Shown piece after piece: positions 52,542 to 60,629 of a stretch of 64,000 nucleotides of DNA. Every line of letters starts with the position of its first letter. Position 1 is the first letter of the stretch. The notes beneath the pieces were generated by a model. The model searched no databases, was not told the DNA's origin, and saw only the letters and a list, made by a program, of their open reading frames with translations. Location: NCBI GenBank assembly GCA_902826835.1, contig CADEGH010000013.1, positions 48,914 to 112,913 on the forward strand. The letters are read 5' to 3'. The DNA comes from an uncultured bacterium (lineage in GTDB: Bacteria > Planctomycetota > GCA-002687715). Both the position numbers and the translations under genes were made by a program.

Positions 52542-53156
52542 TCAGGACTTGAGGGCGTCGTGAACCCGGCCGACCATCTGGGCGCTGGGCTTCAGGGTCT
52601 TGTCGCCCTCGTCCTTCCACTTGGAGGGACAGCCTTCGTCCTTCTTGCGGCTCAGGTAGAGGTTGGCTTTGAACTTCCGGAGGAGCTCTTCGATGTTGCG
52701 CCCCATGTTGTAGAAGTTCGTCTCCGCGTTCAGGAGGGTGCCCTCCGGATTGATGATGAAAGTGCCACGCAGGGCGAGGCCCGAGCCTTCATCCAGGATG
52801 CCGAACATCCGGCTGATGTTGCCGGTCGGATCGGAACCCATCTTGTACTTGACGTTGGCGAGCTCTTTTTCCTCGCGCTGCCAGGCGAGATGGACGAACT
52901 TCGTGTCGGTGCTGACGGTGATGAGTTCAGCCCCGAGCTTCGCGAACCGCTCTTGCTGCTCTGCCAGAGCAGCGAACTCGGTCGCTCAGACAAAGGTGAA
53001 GTCGGCGGGATAGAAGAAGAGGATCGCCCACTTCCCGCCTTTCTTCACCGTCTCCAGGGTCGTCGAACCGAAGTCCCCGATACTGGGGTCGAAGTAGTCG
53101 ATCTTGAAGTCGGGAACGGCGCCCCCGACTCGGACCGGGGTGATCTGAGTGCTCAT
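52542..53156 (-). CDS. AhpC-type peroxiredoxin, probable selenoprotein (Sec at the peroxidatic position)
   Basis: A 204-residue peroxidase if the in-frame TGA at 52986-52988 is read as selenocysteine (U57). The N-terminal part ends in GGKWAILFFYPADFTFV. Where 2-Cys peroxiredoxins have FTFVCPTE, this gene reads FTFV-U-ATEF. After the UGA the family pattern continues unbroken: ELITVSTDTKFVHLAW, MGSDPTGNISRMFGI, GLALRGTFIINPEG and the resolving Cys176 in GCPSKWK. It should reduce hydrogen peroxide and organic peroxides in the cytoplasm, with Sec as the reactive nucleophile. Start ATG 53156. No AhpF-type reductase lies nearby. Confidence 0.9.
52955..52973 (-). promoter_or_regulatory. Candidate bacterial SECIS hairpin in the peroxiredoxin gene
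   Basis: Twelve nt after the UGA, GCTGCTCT pairs perfectly with AGAGCAGC around the loop GGC (or a 7-bp stem with loop TGGCA). The loop begins about 20 nt downstream of the UGA and G is among its first two bases, both inside the usual limits for bacterial SECIS elements. Together with the element at 33109-33128 it forms a matched pair. Confidence 0.7.
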
Positions 53157-53247
53157 GCCGACATCCTTTGCGAGGTGTGGAGGTTGCTCCGAAGCCGACG
53201 GGCCCCGGGGACGGCGAGTCTCCCACTTGGCGGCACGACCCCCAAGA

Positions 53248-54165
53248 TCAGCGGGGCTTGGTTCCCTTCGGGGTGCCCTTGTTGACCAGAAACTTGAGCC
53301 CCTCGCTGAAGGTTTTGCCATCCGCCGGCACGTGCGCCGAGTCCTTCATTTCCTGGAGGAGGAGGGCCGTGAAACCCTCGTTTTTCAGGGCGTCGCGATG
53401 GACCAGGGTGGCATGGGCGTGGTTGAAGTCTTGGGCGCCCACCATGATGACGTGGCGACGCTCCTTCGCTGCCACCCGTAGACGACTGGAAGGGGGGCGG
53501 GGGATTTGCGGCTGCCAAGGAACTCCGATGGGGTCGGGATTGCGGATAGACGAAAACCAGTTCATGCCCCCCATCGCGTAGAAGCCCTGGAAGACGTCGG
53601 GGAAGTGCAGGCCAACGGAGGCCGCGCAGCGGCCGCCGCCGGAAAACCCGCCGACGAAGACGCGAGCCGAGTCGATGTTGTACAGCTTGCGCATGTTGTG
53701 GACGGCGTCGAGGGCAAGTCCGATGCGGAGCCACACGAATTGGTCATTGCCGGCCTTCAGCGCCTCCACGGCGATGAACTGGGCGCCGTCCAGGACGGGC
53801 GCCCACTCCGGGTGGAACCAGGGATCGTCGATGGGGTTGATCCAAACCAGCAGGCCGTGGGGGACCTTGTCTTGGTACTTCTCCGGAACGTAGGCCGCGA
53901 AGTTCTGCTTGGAGAGGTCGTAGTCGCCGACCGGATCGTGCTCTTGGATGAACTCCTTGGTCCAGCCGAAGCGCTCCCGCAGCACCGCCATGGCGCTCAG
54001 CGGGTGACGCTCCTGGAATTGGAGGTTGACGATCCCGGTCTCGGGGCGGGGCGGCGGAGCGGGGCGATCTCGTTGTCCCGAGAGCGCGCCGGCCCAGATC
54101 AAAACGAACGCGAGCTCAACGCCCGCTGATCGGAGGATGGAAGAGAACCTGGATCGTGTGTCCAT
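53248..54165 (-). CDS. Exported alpha/beta-hydrolase (esterase/PHB depolymerase-like)
   Basis: A 305-residue protein with a hydrophobic N-terminal signal (FVLIWAGALSGQ). The nucleophile elbow is GGFSGGGR, preceded by MRKLYNIDSARVFV and followed by an acid-strand candidate HVIMVGAQDFNH and a late His in SAHVPADG. The pattern suits poly(3-hydroxybutyrate) depolymerase or feruloyl-esterase-like enzymes. The substrate is unknown. It overlaps the upstream VOC gene by 50 bases if ATG 54165 is used; it may start later. Confidence 0.78.
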   Translation of the reverse strand: MDTRSRFSSILRSAGVELAFVLIWAGALSGQRDRPAPPPRPETGIVNLQFQERHPLSAMAVLRERFGWTKEFIQEHDPVGDYDLSKQNFAAYVPEKYQDKVPHGLLVWINPIDDPWFHPEWAPVLDGAQFIAVEALKAGNDQFVWLRIGLALDAVHNMRKLYNIDSARVFVGGFSGGGRCAASVGLHFPDVFQGFYAMGGMNWFSSIRNPDPIGVPWQPQIPRPPSSRLRVAAKERRHVIMVGAQDFNHAHATLVHRDALKNEGFTALLLQEMKDSAHVPADGKTFSEGLKFLVNKGTPKGTKPR

Positions 54166-54493
54166 CGGGATCCTTCATGTAGAAGGAGCGTGCCCCATCG
54201 CGGTGGGTCTTCGCGGGAGCCAAAGGAGGGTGACCGAGTGCGCGCACGCGGCGCTCCCAGGCATCGACGTCTTCGGGGGCCGGAACCAGGAAGCCCAGGT
54301 GATCCAGATTGCACTTGGGTTCCACTCGTCCGCGGTGGAGCGCCAAGTTGTCGGTCCCGCCGGTCAGATAGGCGTTGTCCGGATCGGGCCGCCACTCTTC
54401 CCGCATCCCGAAGACACTCGAGTAGAACGCGACGCTCCGGTCGACATCCGCGACGTAGAGCGCGACGTGCCTAAGGCCGTGAATCGGAGGCAT
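54116..54493 (-). CDS. VOC family protein (lactoylglutathione lyase/FosA-like fold)
   Basis: A 125-residue single-domain protein. The VOC pattern is clear: GLRHVALYVADVDRSVAFYS at the start, LDHLGFLVPAPEDVDAWERR in the middle, and FYMKDPDGHTIQVLF at the end. His, His and Asp/Glu positions could bind a metal. The reaction is unknown: glyoxalase, dioxygenase and resistance proteins share the fold. ATG 54493 is preferred to GTG 54511. The next gene, an esterase, overlaps its 3' end. Confidence 0.85.
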   Translation of the reverse strand: MPPIHGLRHVALYVADVDRSVAFYSSVFGMREEWRPDPDNAYLTGGTDNLALHRGRVEPKCNLDHLGFLVPAPEDVDAWERRVRALGHPPLAPAKTHRDGARSFYMKDPDGHTIQVLFHPPISGR

Positions 54494-54620
54494 TCGGTCG
54501 TTCTGGATCACGTCCGCATTCTATCAGTTCCGGAATTCTCTTTCGGGGGGACCGGTGGTACGACTACGCTGGAATTCCCTCTGTCCGCGAAGGCATCGAC
54601 ATCGAAGTGGAGTTCTTGAA

Positions 54621-56174
54621 ATGGGAACTATCAAAGTCGATCGCGGTACGTATCGGTTCGTCGTTTCCGCGATCCTGGTGATGTCCGTTTTCTCTCCGGC
54701 CGCCCTTGGCCAGGGTCGACAGTGGATGCGGGTGGGCGATCGTTTGCTCGCGTTCGACGGTACCGGCTGGGTGGTGCAAAACTCGGGGTTTGCGGCCGGA
54801 AGTTGGGGAATCGCGGTGGACGGGTTCGGGCGCACCTGGTCGACCAATTACGTGCTCGGCCAGAACACGATCACGTGCGCTGACTCGGCCGGATTGATCG
54901 TGGGTACATACCCGGCGGGTCTGGCGGCGCCCACCAACGACTCCACGGTCGGGCCGGTAGCCATCAGTCGGGACAACCTGGTGTTCGTGGGGGATCCCAC
55001 CAACAGTGGAAACACGATCACGGTGCTGGATCCGAACGGGACGATGTTCAACCAATTCACGGTGCCCGCATTTTCGATTCGCAGCCTCTGTTTCGATCCC
55101 GAAGGCAACCTCTGGGTGCATTGTTACTACGCCACCGGACCCCAGAGCAGCCTCGTCTTCAAGTATGACATCGTCGGAACGCTCCTGCTCTCGGCCCCGG
55201 TCCCTCCAACCGGCATTCCCAACCATGTCTACGCCGACGAGTGGGGACGCGTCTTCGTCACTCACCATCCGACGAGCACTCATGTCCGTCAACTGCGACT
55301 GGATGGAAGCGTGGTCGCGGACTGGAACCTCAACTTTTCCGGGGGTACGCAACGGACAATCCATGCCGGTCTCGACGGACGTCTCATGGTTTGCCACTCC
55401 GGCTACCGTCGCCTGGTCAATCCGCTGGGGGCAACTCTCTCCGGAAGTCTCAGTTTCGGCCTTCCGACCTCGGTGACGGTCGACAGCGGCGGTAACTACC
55501 AGGTCTTTCAATACTCGTCGACTTCGCGGCTGACCGTGATCAGGCCGGATGGCTCGATCGCGAGCGAGAATGTGTGCCCAGCGGGCCCGCTCGCCACCAC
55601 CTATTGCTTCAATATCGGCGATTTTTCCGGCATGCACCGCATTCGCGTCGTCGACCCTGACGGCGACTTCGACCAAGACCAAGTCTCCAATCGCGAGGAG
55701 CTGGCCCGGGGGTCTGATCCCCGCGATGCCCAGAGCGTTCCCTCGAGAGCCGAGTTCACGTGGGTGGCGCCGCCGCAGATCGGGACGCAGATGGCCGTCC
55801 GCATCCAGTCCTGGCGTGATTCCAATACTCCCTACTTGATGCCCTTCACGTTGAATTCCGCGGCCTTCCCAATGTCCGGCCTCGCGACCGCCGACTATCG
55901 GACCCTGCCGGTGAATCCCCTGAGCCTCGGGAGTGCCTTGGAGTTCGATCCGATATTCCTGATGTCCATGGATATCGCCTGGCCCGGCGCCCTGATATTC
56001 CCCGATACCGCGGGCGCGTTCGACGCGATGGGTGAGGCGACGGTGCGCGTGAATATCCCGGTCGCTCCCGGCCTCAGTGGATTCACGATCTACGCGTGTT
56101 TTGTCACCGTCGTGCCCGGCTTGCCCGCGAGCGTGCGCTCGATCTCCTCCGCGCTCCCGGTGACCTTCTACTGA
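54621..56174 (+). CDS. Secreted beta-propeller protein with calcium-binding linker
   Basis: A 517-residue exported protein; start ATG 54621 with GGAG upstream and a signal peptide cleaved near AALGQ. Residues about 35-360 form NHL/SMP-type propeller blades (SWGIAVDGFGRTWSTN; RSLCFDPEGNLWVHC; VYADEWGRVFVTHHP). A DPDGDFDQDQVSNREELARG stretch is a calcium-binding thrombospondin-3/EF-hand-like loop. The last 130 residues form a beta-rich domain ending ISSALPVTFY, like the tails at 2-97 and 62 kb. It probably binds ligands at the cell surface. Function unknown. Confidence 0.77.
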   Translation: MGTIKVDRGTYRFVVSAILVMSVFSPAALGQGRQWMRVGDRLLAFDGTGWVVQNSGFAAGSWGIAVDGFGRTWSTNYVLGQNTITCADSAGLIVGTYPAGLAAPTNDSTVGPVAISRDNLVFVGDPTNSGNTITVLDPNGTMFNQFTVPAFSIRSLCFDPEGNLWVHCYYATGPQSSLVFKYDIVGTLLLSAPVPPTGIPNHVYADEWGRVFVTHHPTSTHVRQLRLDGSVVADWNLNFSGGTQRTIHAGLDGRLMVCHSGYRRLVNPLGATLSGSLSFGLPTSVTVDSGGNYQVFQYSSTSRLTVIRPDGSIASENVCPAGPLATTYCFNIGDFSGMHRIRVVDPDGDFDQDQVSNREELARGSDPRDAQSVPSRAEFTWVAPPQIGTQMAVRIQSWRDSNTPYLMPFTLNSAAFPMSGLATADYRTLPVNPLSLGSALEFDPIFLMSMDIAWPGALIFPDTAGAFDAMGEATVRVNIPVAPGLSGFTIYACFVTVVPGLPASVRSISSALPVTFY

Positions 56175-56204
56175 AGTGCGCGCGCGGGCCCGGCGCGCCT
56201 GCGA

Positions 56205-58244
56205 TCAGAGCTGGAGAAGGACGCGGCGCAGCGTCGGCACTTCCAAGTGGTAGAGGTTATTCGCGCGGAACCGATGCAGGAGGTCGGGTCGGCCGCGGCC
56301 GAGGTAGATCCCGAGCGCCCCGGCCGCGTAGCGGCGGTGGTCTTGCTTCTTGTTATCGGAAGAGAGCAGGTCGAGGAGGCCCGAGATCTCCGCATCCTGC
56401 ACTCCCCAGCCGAGCGCGAGTGCACTGGCGGCGCCGACGTAGGGGTGATGCTCGGACTGGAGAAGCCGGAGTAGATCAGCGGTGACCGAGGGCCCTTCGC
56501 CCAAGAGCGCAAGGCTCAGGGCGGCGTGATGCTGGAAGGTCGGATCGTCGTCATCCTTCAGCGCTTCGCGGAGAGCCGGAACGCACTCGCGGTGCGCCAA
56601 GAGAGCCAAGGAACACGCGCTCATCGCACGTTCGTCTCCGGTGGAGGCGTCGGACAAGTCTCGTGAGAGCTCGCGCGTCGCGCCCTGATGGCCGGCCAAG
56701 CCGTGCGCCAAGGCGAGGGCGGCTCTCACTTTCGGATCTCCGGACCGGCGCGAGAGGGTCGACAGGAGGTCTTTGAGTTCGCGGGGTTTTCCGGCGCTGT
56801 GGGCGGCAATTCCGGTGGCCAAGGCGGCGTATCCGGCGGTGGGGCCCGTCGCTTGAAGCTCCGCGGCACAGCGCTGGTAGGCGTCTGGTCCTCCGATGGA
56901 ACCCATGGCGAGGAGGGCGAGGCCTCGGGCGAGCGGATCGCGTTGCGTGTCAATCGCCGCGGCGAGAGCTTCGATGACGTTGCGATCACTCGGGGTGGCG
57001 ATTGCACCCAGCGCGAGGGATGCACCCTGCACGATGAGCGGGCTCTTCGCGCCGAGAGCGTTGAGGAGCGCCTTGACGGCGGCGGGGTCTCGGTCGCGGA
57101 GGCGGCCAAGACTCACCGCCGCGGTTGCGCGTTCGTGGTCGCTGCGGGAGGCGGCCGTGAGGATTCCAATCAGCAGCGACCGATGGGTCGGGTCACCGTG
57201 AATTCCGAGGGCCGCGATCGCGATCGTGGCGGCATCGCGGGGCAGATCCGACTCGGTCGAGGAAGCTGCCGCGACTTGGGCCAAGATCCCGTGGGCGCGT
57301 GAGTCGGGCAACAAACCCAGAGCAAACAGCGCCATTTCCCTCGCCCGGGAATCAGGCACGCGTCCGCCCAGGAGACCGGAGGCCTCGGCAGTTGATAGCG
57401 CGATGGCCCCGAGGTGATCGATCACCTCGGATCGGCCGAGGATGCCGAGGCCCAAGATTGCGGCTTCCCGCACTTCGGGTTCGGGGTCCATCAGCGCGTC
57501 TTTGAGATCGAGGATGCTGGCGGCGTTCTTGGACTTGCCGAGGGCGAGCAGGGACGCGGCTCTGAGGCCAGCGTCCCCATCGCGGGCCCCCACTCGGAGT
57601 CGAGCGAGGATTCGGATTTCAACCGAAGCTCCACTCTCGGGGAGTTCGGCTAACGGGACCTTGGAATTGTGCCCTGAACCCGTGGTGGGCCGATGCCGGC
57701 GATCGCGAGCCAACTCTCCGAAGCGAATCCAGGCGTTCTGGTTCCACCAGTAGTCCCAGTCCGAAGTCGAAGTCACAGACTTGGGTCGCGCTCGCGCGGG
57801 GCCGGCTCCTCGTCCGGAGCCAGGAGTGGCGGGCGAACCGCCGGAAGGCGCTCGGGACGGCGCGGGTTTGCCGCTACCGCCAGGCGCGGCAGGGCCAGCG
57901 CCACTCGGGGGATGAGTGCGGCCCCCGAGTCCGGCTGGCTCCGAAGGACCGCTCGGACTTCCACCGCCCGCCGGTCCGCCGTACGGCTCCGGGGGAGGGG
58001 TGGTGCCACCGCCAACCGGCCCATTGTAGGGTTCCGGCGTGGGAACGGGCGGAGCGGGGGCCGGAGCCGGAGTGGGCGCCGGAAAATGGGGGACCCCGTA
58101 TCCGGAGTAGACCGGCGGGAAAGGACACATCTGGGCCCATGACGAGGCTCCGAGGGCGAGCCATGCGGCGACGCCACTGAAAGCCAACGAAATGCGCAGA
58201 ATCCCTGCGCCGGGGCGGCTTCGGCCGCGTCGAGAAATCGACAT
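56205..58244 (-). CDS. Exported HEAT-repeat protein with Pro/Gly-rich linker
   Basis: A 679-residue protein. ATG 58244 is preferred because AAGGAGAG precedes it; ATG 58259 adds five residues. A signal peptide (ASSWAQ) is followed by about 120 residues dominated by Pro, Gly and Ala with TPEPYNGPVGGG-type repeats. From about residue 190 onward many HEAT/PBS-lyase-like repeats follow (LRAASLLALGKSKN; VREAAILGLGILGRSEV; YVGAASALALGWGV). It is probably a periplasmic scaffold for protein-protein contacts. Partner unknown. Another HEAT protein, with a VWA domain, lies at 7607. Confidence 0.82.
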   Translation of the reverse strand: MSISRRGRSRPGAGILRISLAFSGVAAWLALGASSWAQMCPFPPVYSGYGVPHFPAPTPAPAPAPPVPTPEPYNGPVGGGTTPPPEPYGGPAGGGSPSGPSEPAGLGGRTHPPSGAGPAAPGGSGKPAPSRAPSGGSPATPGSGRGAGPARARPKSVTSTSDWDYWWNQNAWIRFGELARDRRHRPTTGSGHNSKVPLAELPESGASVEIRILARLRVGARDGDAGLRAASLLALGKSKNAASILDLKDALMDPEPEVREAAILGLGILGRSEVIDHLGAIALSTAEASGLLGGRVPDSRAREMALFALGLLPDSRAHGILAQVAAASSTESDLPRDAATIAIAALGIHGDPTHRSLLIGILTAASRSDHERATAAVSLGRLRDRDPAAVKALLNALGAKSPLIVQGASLALGAIATPSDRNVIEALAAAIDTQRDPLARGLALLAMGSIGGPDAYQRCAAELQATGPTAGYAALATGIAAHSAGKPRELKDLLSTLSRRSGDPKVRAALALAHGLAGHQGATRELSRDLSDASTGDERAMSACSLALLAHRECVPALREALKDDDDPTFQHHAALSLALLGEGPSVTADLLRLLQSEHHPYVGAASALALGWGVQDAEISGLLDLLSSDNKKQDHRRYAAGALGIYLGRGRPDLLHRFRANNLYHLEVPTLRRVLLQL

Positions 58245-58539
58245 CAGACTCTCCTTCACTCAGACAAATGCGGGTGCGAGGCAGGAGAGTCGACCCACGG
58301 ACTCAGACTCGAGGGTCAATCTAGTACGGTCGGACGATCGCGCTTTCCGGAGAAATCGAACCGCCCCTTCGCCGGACTGAGCGCGCGAAGTGGCTCGGCG
58401 CTCAGAGGTGTTGCATCAAGAATCGCAGGGTGGGCACTGAAGGCGAACGGGGCACCCGATCCGGTGGGAGGTCGATGATTCGATTCCGTTCCGCCCGCGC
58501 TCGGCTTGCGTAGACTCTCGCCTTCCCAAAGGAGTGTGT
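58245..58539. other. 295-bp divergent intergenic region
   Basis: It separates the HEAT-protein gene (minus) from the hypothetical gene at 58540 (plus) and should hold both promoters. No clear -35/-10 pair, strong hairpin or repeat was found by eye. The only certain element is the AAAGGAG ribosome-binding site at 58528-58534 in front of ATG 58540. Confidence 0.5.
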
Positions 58540-59304
58540 ATGGGTATCGACCAGGGGCAGCAGCAGCTCGGTTTCGACGGATTCGTGGTCGAGCCGCTCG
58601 GGCCGAACGAACTCGAGGTGGAGAAGGCGAAGGCCGAGGTCGATGACGACGCCTGGGGGGTCCTACCAGTCGTGGAAGTGCAGCGCAGGCTCGAGGAGGC
58701 CGATGACTTCGCCATCGTGGTCTTGCAGGCCACGCTCTCGGTCAAGGCTCCGCTCACGGGGTTGTTCCTCGAAGCCACCGCCGAAGGCCAGCGCAATTTG
58801 AGCTTTGGCAAGACTTATCTCGTGCCCGCGAAGGCGGGCGCGGCGAAGGACTACTGTCGCTACGTGATGCCGAGTCCGCTCGCGGTGGGCGAGCATTTAG
58901 TCACGTGGTCCTACGCCTGGCACCCACCCAAAGATCGTGACACCGGGGAGGCGAAGACTGGGGGCGTCACGCTCCGCCCCCTCCGCGTGGTGGGAGATTT
59001 CTCGTGGGATGAATCGGGACTGGGCGCGCGCGGGCCCCTGGTCGATCTCGGGCGAGGCGCCTGGCATCACGGCCCGGCTCGTTTCAAGAAGACCATCGAC
59101 ATCGCTCCCGGCCAGACCAGGCTTCGCATCGAAGGCAACGAGGTGTACAGCCTGCGGGCGGACTTGGACGGCGTCGAACTCGTGCGGCGGGAGGATCAGC
59201 CTGGCCTCTTCGCCCTGCCGCCGGGAGTCTTGGGTGCTGCCGAGCTGACCCTGCATTCCGACCGCGGCTTCCTTCGGCTATCGACCCTGCAGTTGATCCG
59301 CTGA
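58540..59304 (+). CDS. Hypothetical protein
   Basis: A 254-residue protein with no signal peptide or membrane segment and no recognised family. The first half is acidic and mixed alpha/beta; a central KDYCRYVMPSPLAVGEHLVTW segment, quoted in part as YCRYVMPSPLAVGEH, and a beta-rich C-terminus (TRLRIEGNEVYSLRADL) are visible. ATG 58540 has a strong AAAGGAG five bases upstream. Its TGA overlaps the start of the amino-acid permease gene by one base (TGATG), suggesting a two-gene unit. Confidence 0.6.
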   Translation: MGIDQGQQQLGFDGFVVEPLGPNELEVEKAKAEVDDDAWGVLPVVEVQRRLEEADDFAIVVLQATLSVKAPLTGLFLEATAEGQRNLSFGKTYLVPAKAGAAKDYCRYVMPSPLAVGEHLVTWSYAWHPPKDRDTGEAKTGGVTLRPLRVVGDFSWDESGLGARGPLVDLGRGAWHHGPARFKKTIDIAPGQTRLRIEGNEVYSLRADLDGVELVRREDQPGLFALPPGVLGAAELTLHSDRGFLRLSTLQLIR

Positions 59305-60629
59305 TGGCACCGACCTTGGTTCGCGCCCTCGGTTTCTTCGACACCCTCTGTGTCGTGGTCGGGGGCATCGTCGGGGTGGGGATTTTCTTCACGCCCAAGA
59401 CGGTCGCCAATCTCGTGGCGACGCCGGGCCAAGCGCTTCTCGTCTGGGGGTTTGCCGCGGTGGTCGCCTACCTTGGGGCAATTTCATTTGCGGCCCTCGG
59501 AAAGCGGACCGATCGCTCGGGTGGGCAGTACGTCATCCTGCGCGAGGCCTACGGCCGAGCCCCCGCCTTTTTGTATGTGGTGTGCAATCTGACGCTCGTG
59601 CAAACCGGAGCGGTCGCCATCATCGCCAGCATCACCGCGGAGTATGGCGCCATCGCGGTTTTGGGCTACCCGCTCACCAACGCGGCGGGGGTGGTGGTGC
59701 CGGTGGTGCTGATCGCCGTCATTGCGCTCGTCAATGTTCTCGGAGTGAAGGCGGGAGCGAAGGTCCAAAACCTCACCGTGGTCGCCAAATTGGCGGCCCT
59801 GCTCACGCTGGTTCTTTTGGCGGTGGGATCCGATGCCGCACCACCATCCACTGCTCCCGCGTCCACGGGCACCTGGACGCCGTCGATGCTGCTCGCCGGG
59901 TTGATTCCCGCCATGTTCGCGTTTGGCGGCTGGCAACAGGCACTCTGGGTCGGCGGGGAAGTGAAGGATGCCGAACGGACGGTGCCGCGAGCGATTCTCT
60001 TGGGCGTGCTCGTGGTCGCCGGCGTCTACCTCTCGGTGAATTGGGCATTCTTCGCGCTGCTTGGGTTCGATGGAGTAAGGAATGGCCAAGCGCTTGCCGC
60101 CGAGGCCGTGCGCAGAGTGGTGCCAGCGTGGGGCGAGCGCGCGGTGGCCGCGGCAGTCACGATTTCCGCGCTGGGTGTGCTCAACGCCCAGTTTCTGACC
60201 GGGCCCCGCCTCACGCAGGCGATGGCCGCGGACGGACTTTTTTTCGCGCCGTTTGCCCGGGTGCATCCTCGATTCCGCACTCCCGCGGCAGCGGTGCTGT
60301 TGCTGGCGGGCTTTGCGAGCGCGCTGCTCCTCGCGCTCGGAAAAGACCGAGTCGACGAGATCACCGCCGGGGTGGTGGTGGTCGACGCGGTGTTCTTCGC
60401 GCTGACGACGTTTTCGCTGTGGATCCTGCATCGCCGCGGCGCGCGAGTGACTCTCCTCGAGCGGCTGGCCGGGCTTCTGTTCGCGATGGCGGAAATCGGC
60501 GCGATCCTCGCCCTGGCGCAACGGGACGACTTCCGGAAGGTTGTGATTTCCGCGCTGGGAGCGATTGGCCTCGCGGCCGTGCTCTACGTCGCCCGGTTCC
60601 GCCGGGTTGGTTCGGCGCTCTCCGGTTGA
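59304..60629 (+). CDS. APC-family amino acid permease
   Basis: A 441-residue membrane protein with about twelve transmembrane helices. The N-terminal GGIVGVGIFFTPKTVAN matches the unwound TM1 substrate-site motif of APC transporters, and GLIPAMFAFGGWQQALWVGGEVKDAERTVP, quoted in part as FAFGGWQQALWVGGEVKD, is the conserved TM6-loop region. It moves an amino acid with a cation or by exchange; specificity is unknown. It follows the hypothetical gene with TGATG and overlaps the convergent MFS gene by 46 bases. Confidence 0.9.
   Translation: MAPTLVRALGFFDTLCVVVGGIVGVGIFFTPKTVANLVATPGQALLVWGFAAVVAYLGAISFAALGKRTDRSGGQYVILREAYGRAPAFLYVVCNLTLVQTGAVAIIASITAEYGAIAVLGYPLTNAAGVVVPVVLIAVIALVNVLGVKAGAKVQNLTVVAKLAALLTLVLLAVGSDAAPPSTAPASTGTWTPSMLLAGLIPAMFAFGGWQQALWVGGEVKDAERTVPRAILLGVLVVAGVYLSVNWAFFALLGFDGVRNGQALAAEAVRRVVPAWGERAVAAAVTISALGVLNAQFLTGPRLTQAMAADGLFFAPFARVHPRFRTPAAAVLLLAGFASALLLALGKDRVDEITAGVVVVDAVFFALTTFSLWILHRRGARVTLLERLAGLLFAMAEIGAILALAQRDDFRKVVISALGAIGLAAVLYVARFRRVGSALSG

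Noticed and set aside
52986..52988. UGA in the peroxiredoxin gene as a pseudogene mark
   Set aside because: It falls exactly on the peroxidatic Cys, downstream motifs are intact, and a hairpin follows at the right distance.
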